This document shows, piece by piece, positions 58,202 through 64,000 of a stretch of 64,000 nucleotides of DNA. Position numbers and translations under genes: made by a program. Numbering within the stretch: the stretch's first letter is position 1; each line of letters starts with the position of its first letter. The stretch covers positions 2,717,733 to 2,781,732 of the forward strand of contig NC_089175.1 of NCBI RefSeq assembly GCF_947507565.1, written 5' to 3'. Source of the stretch: Oscarella lobularis (lineage: Eukaryota > Porifera > Homoscleromorpha > Homosclerophorida > Oscarellidae). The notes under the pieces were generated by a model. It made no database searches. It was not told where the DNA came from and saw only the letters and a program-made list of their open reading frames with translations.

Positions 58202-59242
58202 TTATGTAATAGTTTGGGTAGTTGCGTAGGCGCTAACTCTTTCTGTCTGTTCTACGGCTTTCTTTAGATGTTCATCAAAAAGTTCACATCTACACGTGAT
58301 CAACGTTTACTGAGAGGAAGTACGCGCAGGCGAGAGAGAGAGAGATCCCACCTGATAGGCATGTCTAGAGAGTAGAAGGGATTTTTCAGAGCGTAGTCGC
58401 TGTAGATTTCATAGAATTTCCGCAGTAGAGTCTCGCTGCTCGTCTGACGCGGATCGGTCAGAAGCATGAATTTCAAACCTGCATGCACGGGCCGAACCAA
58501 TAATATGACAATCATTCACATGCTATAAGTAAATTCTTTCTGTAACTTTGGATACCCTATTTTCTATCTAATTGCCACGATGTCTCCTACTGGCTGAAGG
58601 AATGGTTCGAATTAACATTACAGCGAACAGAATTATTATGAGGAAATGGAGAGCCTGAGGGATTGCGTTTGCGTCCAACCTGTCAGTGTTTGAAAACAGT
58701 GAAGTTTGAAATTCTCCGCTTCGAGCACCTCGATTCCAGACGATTTCTCGACGGGCGACAATTTCGCGGCAATCGCGTACAAACTGAGAAATGGATTTTT
58801 TTCTTTTTCGAGCGCACGAATGATCGATCTGTCGTTCGTCTTACGAATGAAACATGCTTCCGAGCATGATTCGCTCGTTCGACGTCAATCGAGGCTTCGC
58901 GAAGCGCAATCGTATCGGAAAATTGCTCGGTTCGGCGAGAAAATCGAGAATTCGTTGACCGCTGTGCAACGTCTTGCCCTGAACGGCTTCGTCGTTGACG
59001 CCGACCACTGATAGGCCAACTAGTGTGCATTTTAGGAGAATCGCAACTCTTCGGCGTTCTGACTGACTTGTTTCCTTGTCGCCGTACTGAACGACGAGTC
59101 GTTCGCTCTCCTTGAAGACTAAATCGATTGGATGCCGGGAGTAGGACTTCACCAGCTCCGTCGACGATGCGTTGGCGACGTGATCGTAATGATAGATGAG
59201 GCTGCCGGCTCGATTTACGATGTAGATGGAGTAGATCCCCAT
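58202..59242 (-). CDS. TRAPPC4: TRAPP complex subunit 4 (synbindin)
   Basis: TRAPPC4 is a subunit of the TRAPP core, the exchange factor for Rab1/Ypt1 in ER-Golgi and autophagy traffic. The protein starts [20 protein letters not shown] with the longin-like fold. It continues through [75 protein letters not shown] and [16 protein letters not shown]. The order follows human TRAPPC4 closely. The last junction (ATC AG|A TGT) restores RCELF. Stop at 58202. Its start is 99 bases from the divergent RBBP5 start. Confidence 0.93.
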
Positions 59243-59341
59243 TTTGGGAAGTCGATCAAAACATTAGAGCGCGCTAGCGCGAGGAAAACGCGCCTAACCA
59301 CCTACGAAATCGCCCAAACTTCCAACACCTAACACCACGAC
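59243..59341. promoter_or_regulatory. 99-base bidirectional promoter TRAPPC4 / RBBP5
   Basis: Two divergent housekeeping genes share a 99-base gap with GC-rich GCGCTAGCGCG at about 59270, a CpG-rich short palindrome. No TATA box seen. Confidence 0.5.
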
Positions 59342-62127
59342 ATGAATCTAGAACTACTCGGTACGAGTGCAGTAGAGTAAAATCGAGATGGGGCCCCATT
59401 CGAGGAATTCGTCACAAAAAATCGTAACCCGAAGCGCTCCTCCTCCTCCAGACTCATTCAATCACAGCTACCCGGAAGAGAACGACGGCACGCTCGATTC
59501 GGGCAGCTCGGCGCTGACGTGCCAGTTCAATCGAAGGGGCACGCTTTTGGCGGTCGGCTGCAACGACGGACGAATCGTTATATGGGACTTTCTGACTCGC
59601 AGCGTCGCTAAAACCTACAGCAATCACGTCTCTTCGATATCTTCTCTAAGGTGGAGAAGAAGAAGAAAAAAAATTCGAATTATTTAATTAAAATTTATTA
59701 TTGCAGTTGGAGTCGCGATGGACGTCAGATATTGAGTTCTTCGACCGATTTCACCGTTTGCTTGACTGACGTCATGTCGGGAGAAGCTCAGCACTGTTAT
59801 CGATTTCCTTCTATAATAACGCGAGTTCAATTCCATCCGAGGAATAAGTAAGTAGTCCAGTGGGACATTCTCAGCTTGAGCACTCTCTCTAAGGTATTCT
59901 GATTTGCTAGGAACGTGTTTTTGGTGTGTCCCATGAAGCACGCTCCCGTCGTCGTGACGATTCCTGAAGAACATCGAGTACTTCCGACCGATGGAGATGT
60001 AATTGGAAAATTGGACGTAGCACTTGCCCTTTTTAAAAAAATTATTCTGTAGTCGGAACTCAATATGACGGCTTCCTACGATCGAAGGGGGCTTAGGATT
60101 TACACAGGAAGTGCTAAGGGAAAGGTACTGTGTCTTGTTTTTGGCAAAAATAAAATTATCCTGAAGCTTTTTGGTCTAGATTCTTGTCTTGGATTCAAAG
60201 TCTCTCGAGGTGATAGGCAAATTTAGAATCACCACCAGTGCTAACACGGCGACAGCAGTAAAATCGATCGACTTTGCGAGACGAGGAAAGTAAGAAAGAC
60301 GAAACGTAGTCAATTTGCTACACTTATTTATCTTCTCTTTAATTATTAATTAAGTCACTTTCTGGTGAACTGCGGAGATCGCATTATTCGCGTTTTCGAC
60401 AGCGAAGACATCATTGGACGCGCTGGGAACGACGCGAATGGAGACAAAGAGAACCAAGAGCCGGAGTGCATACAACGTCTTCAAGACTTAGTCAATAGGT
60501 AAAGGGTACGTCGAGTCTTTTCTACTCTATCTTCGTTATTATAGAACGCAATGGAAGAAGTGCTGCTTTTCCGGCGACGGAGAGTACATCGTAGCGGGAT
60601 CGTCTCGGCAGCATGCACTGAACATATTCGATAAAGCAAGCGGAAATCTTGTGAAAATTCTCCAGGGAATGAAAGGCGAAATGTTGTTAGACGTGGCGGT
60701 AAGAGAAAGACATAGTACAGTACGCCTGAATAAATCAAAATTGGCACCCTTCGCGTATTAAATTTGCTGTGATAAAGGGTTAGGCGTACTTTCCACGGGG
60801 CCCTCAGACTTTTAGTGGCACTGACGCTGCTGATGTGTTTAGTGGCATCCTGTACGTCCTATAGTTGCTTCTGTTTCAAGTGGTGTCGTATCGATATGGT
60901 CTCACAATCAAGTGGTACGTTAGAGAGATTCTATTCGGCAGTAGCGCGTGAAATAGGGGTTGTATTTTAGGAAAATTGGAGTGCGTTTGCTCCCGACTTC
61001 ACCGAGCTTGAAGAAAATCAAGAGTACGATGAACGAGAGTCTGAATTTGACATAGTGAATACTTTACATCGAAAGTACCCGTAGTCTGATTATGTTACAA
61101 TAGGAAGATGAGGATCGTTCTGTCGCTGGAACGTTGGAAAACGAAGCGGAAGACGTCATAATCGACGTGGTCACAGTCGAATCCATTCCAGCTCTTGTGA
61201 GCAGGTACCTGATAACATTTTAATTGAACTTGGTACGTGACCCATTTTTTCCCCCGTAGCGATGAAGACGAATCGGTTGAAAATGGATTATTTTATCTTC
61301 CCGTTGCGCCGGACGTAGATGAGCCGGAAGACACGGGCTGGGGTCAACTGGAGGTACTGTACGCGAAATTTAGGAGCATCAGTCCCTTCGTAATCTTTTC
61401 ATTCTGTAGATGGATAAGGAAACTCGTTGTCTCCCTCTTCCACCAGCGCCGACAGCACCTCTACCTCCACCTCCTTCTCCTCCTCCAACGGATCCGGATC
61501 AATTGGCGTCAACTGCTGCCTCGGCTACAGAAACGACGGGCGTGCCGTCTCAGCTTGAAGACGCTTCCGCCGTCGATGCCGATACAGATGAACCTCTTTC
61601 GAAACGAATGAAGACCATCGATATTGGATTTGGTGATATGAATCCTGATCAAATAGCCACCGTTCTGGAATTGGAACGAGGCACGTGTGTTGTCCAAAAA
61701 TGTTTGAGTATCAGAGTGTGTTAACCGTTTCTTTGCAGCTAAGACTTCTTCGTCAAAGTTTCGTCCAAAGTCGATAAAAGTAAAATCTAAGAAGGGAATG
61801 AAGAGCGGAGGCAAGAAAAGCGGAAAGCCAAAGAGAGGCGCAGATTCGGGTGGTGGCAGCCAGTTACTAAAGAGGGAGGATAGTGAAGACATTCAACTAA
61901 GCATAAGCGGCCTTCCTTCTGGCGTAGCAACGGAGGAGAAAAACGAGATTGAGAACGAGAACGAAAACGAAAACGAAAACGGCGTTGCTGTTGAGGAAGA
62001 GGACGACAGTAAAAATACATCTATTGATATTGACGTGAGCACAGTTGAGACGGGAGAGTCTGCGTCAGTTGTGGCTGATAGCCAGGTAGAGAAAATGGAC
62101 ATGGCAGAAAAGGAGCAAAAATTGTAG
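59342..62127 (+). CDS. RBBP5: RBBP5, WD40 subunit of KMT2/COMPASS complexes
   Basis: A 19-base first exon (MNLELL) splices to [16 protein letters not shown], matching human MNLELLESFGQNYPEEADGTLD. The WD40 propeller follows: [73 protein letters not shown] and [19 protein letters not shown]. The hinge [16 protein letters not shown]...[14 protein letters not shown] contains the conserved acidic and activation segment that contacts ASH2L and the SET domain. The C-terminal tail is lysine-rich and then acidic with an EN repeat (61960-61980). The tail is longer and more repetitive than in vertebrates. The KMT2 catalytic partner is encoded about 15 kb to the left. Confidence 0.95.
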
Positions 62128-62471
62128 AGAACAATATGCATTGGTTGCGTAATTCAGTTGGACTTTAATGTAGCAGGGCTAGTAGGTTGCTCATCTGGGC
62201 TGTTATCGAATGTACATGTATGAAAGAGGAGTCGCCTTCAAACTTTTAATTGATAGCAAACTTCTATTTCTATTGAATTTCTAAAACGTAAGTCTTAGAG
62301 ATCAGTAGGCAAATTGTAGACTCCTAACAAAGAAAGAAAGGCGGCGTTAGCTAGCGCGCTTCGTTCTGACGTCAATACGAGGGCCGACGATGTAGGCCGG
62401 ATGTATCGCATACCACACGCCATTCTTCGGCGAGCTGCCCCCTCGGTAGAAAGTCACCCCAAGTCGTCACC
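62128..62471. other. Intergenic
   Basis: RBBP5 3' flank and tropomyosin-like promoter. CCACCCCAAGTCGTCACC precedes the start codon. Nothing else recognised. Confidence 0.5.
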
Positions 62472-62855
62472 ATGGTCGATCAAGTGAAGCAGAAACTGCG
62501 AAAGTTACAGGACGAAATCGTAGATCTCGAGAGCCAACGAAAAGAAGTCGAAGAGGAGGCGGAGAAGCTCGAAAAGGAGAACGGCGACCGCGAGCTCGAA
62601 ATAAAGGAACTCGAGTCAAAATTACTCGTCATCGAGGAAGATCTCGACGAAGCGGAGACGACCGGCCAGAGCGAGATCAAGGCTCTCGACGCCGATTACC
62701 AAGAGTGGGAAAAACGAGCGACGACCGCCGAAAATCGCGTTAGAACGCTCGATAACGACAAGGCGAAGTTGGAAGGTCAACTGGAGGATATCATAAGCGC
62801 TAAGCGTAAGATCGAAGACGATTTGAATGACATGAACGATGTACTGGACGATTGA
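62472..62855 (+). CDS. Short tropomyosin-like coiled-coil protein
   Basis: A single exon encodes 127 residues that are almost wholly alpha-helical heptads with high Glu/Lys: MVDQVKQKLRKLQDEIVDLE, then ELESKLLVIEEDLDEAETT. The latter resembles the tropomyosin ARKLVIIEGDLERAEE segment. It ends LEGQLEDIISAKRKIEDDLN. It is less than half the usual 284 (or 247) residues of metazoan tropomyosin and is close to the 161-residue short yeast form in scale. No intron is needed and the 3' flank shows no further heptads. It could be a real short tropomyosin or a tropomyosin-like coiled coil; actin binding is inference. Confidence 0.7.
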   Translation: MVDQVKQKLRKLQDEIVDLESQRKEVEEEAEKLEKENGDRELEIKELESKLLVIEEDLDEAETTGQSEIKALDADYQEWEKRATTAENRVRTLDNDKAKLEGQLEDIISAKRKIEDDLNDMNDVLDD

Positions 62856-63272
62856 GGGGCCCCCCTTTCGTTCTCGGAAGTGGACCCGTGTGCTTTGTGT
62901 TCTTTTGTGGGATCCGAGCTTTGACTCTTCTTTCTCTTTTTTTCTTTTTTTCGGGTGGGAGTGTGGTGGGCGTGTCTTTTGCTTCGGTATGCAATGAATG
63001 TATTAGTAGCAACATTTTGCGGGGAGTTTTGTGGGAAGCGTCGACTCCAGGTGTCCATGTATAGTGATCTCCATCGCGCTATTACGTCTAAATTAGATTT
63101 CGTAGTAGCAGGAGGTTTCGCCGGCAAACTGACGGTAGTCTAACCTCGTTAGAAGGTCCCTTTATAACTGCGCGTCGTACAGAGTGTCGTACAGTGCCGT
63201 CAGTCTGGTGCCGTCGCACGACGCACGTGCTTCCTCGCACGCTAGCGCCCACGTCACGAGCACGCTAGCGAG
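62856..63272. other. Intergenic
   Basis: Tropomyosin-like 3' flank (T-rich) and tetraspanin 5' flank. No gene recognised. Confidence 0.5.
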
Positions 63273-64000
63273 ATGGACGACTCGATGCCCAAGCGGCGAA
63301 TCGAGTCCTTCCGCATCTGCAAACTTCTCCTGCTCTTCTTCAACATCGGCAATGTTCTCGTCGCCGTCACCCTCGTCTTCGTCGGCGCCGCGCTCATCCA
63401 GCACGTGAACAAATACGACGTTTTCATCGGTTCGCGGAGCGTTTACGGTCCCGCTTCGGCGGTGATCGTCGCCGGGCTCCTTCTCTTTGCCGTCGGCATC
63501 ATCGGCTGCTGGGGCGCAATAGCGGAGAAACCGCGCGTTCTCATGGTGTTCATTATTCTCCAAATCGTCACCCTTTTGATCGAGATCGTCGGAGGGGGCG
63601 TGGCGATTTCTAGCGAAGGCAGCGTACGCGCTCACGTGACGACCTCCTTTTGGAACAGCATGAAGCAGTCTCTAACTGATGCAGATAGAAACAAGGCAAT
63701 CCATAAAGTACAGCAAGATTTGATGTGCTGTGGCAGTAACGGAACGGATTCCTGGCATTGGCTCCTTGGCAAGATCCCTCCATCTTGCTGTCACAATCAA
63801 TCCTATTGTATGCAAAATATTAGCATTCCATTGGATTCGGATGCGTACTTTGACAAAAATTGCCCTGATTCTCTTTATGATACGCTGAAAAAGTACTCGA
63901 TTCCTGTCTCTGCCGTGTGCATCGCATTTGCTCTCTTTCAAATTTTCGATCTCGTTTTTGCGGTGGTCGTGTATCGCAAGAAGACAAAAGACATTCGGTA
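63273..64000 (+). CDS. Tetraspanin, cut by the window edge at its stop
   Basis: An uninterrupted frame of 242 codons runs to the last base and is probably complete or nearly so. It has four hydrophobic segments: residues about 15-40 (LLLLFFNIGNVLVAVTLVFV), 60-83, 88-110 and 212-235. The large extracellular loop has the CCG signature at residue 152 (MCCGSNGTDSW), a second PPSCC pair and a further Cys (NCPDS), giving the six-cysteine pattern. The small loop and polar residues in TM1 and TM3 (Asn, Glu) are typical. Tetraspanins organise membrane microdomains with integrins and Ig proteins. The specific subfamily is not assigned. Confidence 0.88.
   Translation, partial: MDDSMPKRRIESFRICKLLLLFFNIGNVLVAVTLVFVGAALIQHVNKYDVFIGSRSVYGPASAVIVAGLLLFAVGIIGCWGAIAEKPRVLMVFIILQIVTLLIEIVGGGVAISSEGSVRAHVTTSFWNSMKQSLTDADRNKAIHKVQQDLMCCGSNGTDSWHWLLGKIPPSCCHNQSYCMQNISIPLDSDAYFDKNCPDSLYDTLKKYSIPVSAVCIAFALFQIFDLVFAVVVYRKKTKDIR

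Noticed and set aside
63162-63635. 157-residue minus-strand frame
   Set aside because: Antisense shadow of the tetraspanin coding sequence, which has full family signatures on the plus strand.
1-64000. tRNA, rRNA, CRISPR or retroelement/virus-like sequences
   Set aside because: I looked for B-box-like TTCGAATCC patterns, reverse transcriptase or capsid motifs and regularly spaced direct repeats, and saw none I could support.

Overview
The window is gene-dense eukaryotic DNA with small introns, mostly about 45-70 bases. Its gene set is animal: an Ig receptor tyrosine kinase, other Ig receptors, a trithorax-type KMT2, a CARD+Death adaptor, a tetraspanin and Nup160. The compactness, short introns and sponge-style Ig receptors suggest a sponge, perhaps a homoscleromorph such as Oscarella. 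That is inference, because no marker gene fixes the species. One 200-base assembly gap lies at 42734-42933. I saw no tRNA, rRNA, CRISPR or virus-derived element.

Layout. 1-1196 holds the 3' end of kinesin-5 (KIF11). 1285-9076 is a rearranged zone with three near-identical copies of a Uma2/PDDEXK-like gene. Each copy is followed by the NUP160 5' end, and only the last NUP160 is complete. The zone also holds an 884-base fold-back element, a 79-base palindromic MITE, and broken PLA2G15/LCAT-like and LONP1 fragments. 8792-15275 is the full NUP160. 15609-19138 (-) and 20001-23224 (+) are two Ig-type membrane receptors, the second with two ITIM-like motifs in its tail. 23540-25569 (-) is SAMM50 and 25698-26695 (+) is an ELOVL6-like elongase. 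27021-29561 is an unrecognised spliced gene whose first 5' splice site was duplicated by a 564-base TIR element. 31043-33502 is kanadaptin (SLC4A1AP), 33726-35172 (-) is SAE1 and 35215-35907 is a CRADD-like adaptor. 36249-44059 (-) is a KMT2A/B-like H3K4 methyltransferase. 44281-48000 holds two secreted-protein genes, a truncated duplicate of one of them, and repeats. 48160-51603 is an Ig receptor tyrosine kinase, 52207-54215 an SLC16-like transporter and 54492-57334 an Ig/FN3 receptor. 58202-59242 (-) is TRAPPC4, 59342-62127 is RBBP5, 62472-62855 a short tropomyosin-like protein, and 63273-64000 a tetraspanin running to the edge.

Relations. Several pairs are head-to-head over tiny gaps: SAE1/CRADD-like 42 bases, TRAPPC4/RBBP5 99, SAMM50/ELOVL 128. 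KMT2 and RBBP5 belong to the same H3K4 methyltransferase complex. The receptor kinase at 48-51 kb and the non-kinase receptor at 15-19 kb share four N-terminal Ig domains and an intron phase, so they look like paralogous ectodomains joined to different tails. The most unusual parts are the Uma2/NUP160 array, the paired kinase/non-kinase receptors, the ITIM-like receptor, and the transposon target duplication that copied a splice donor.
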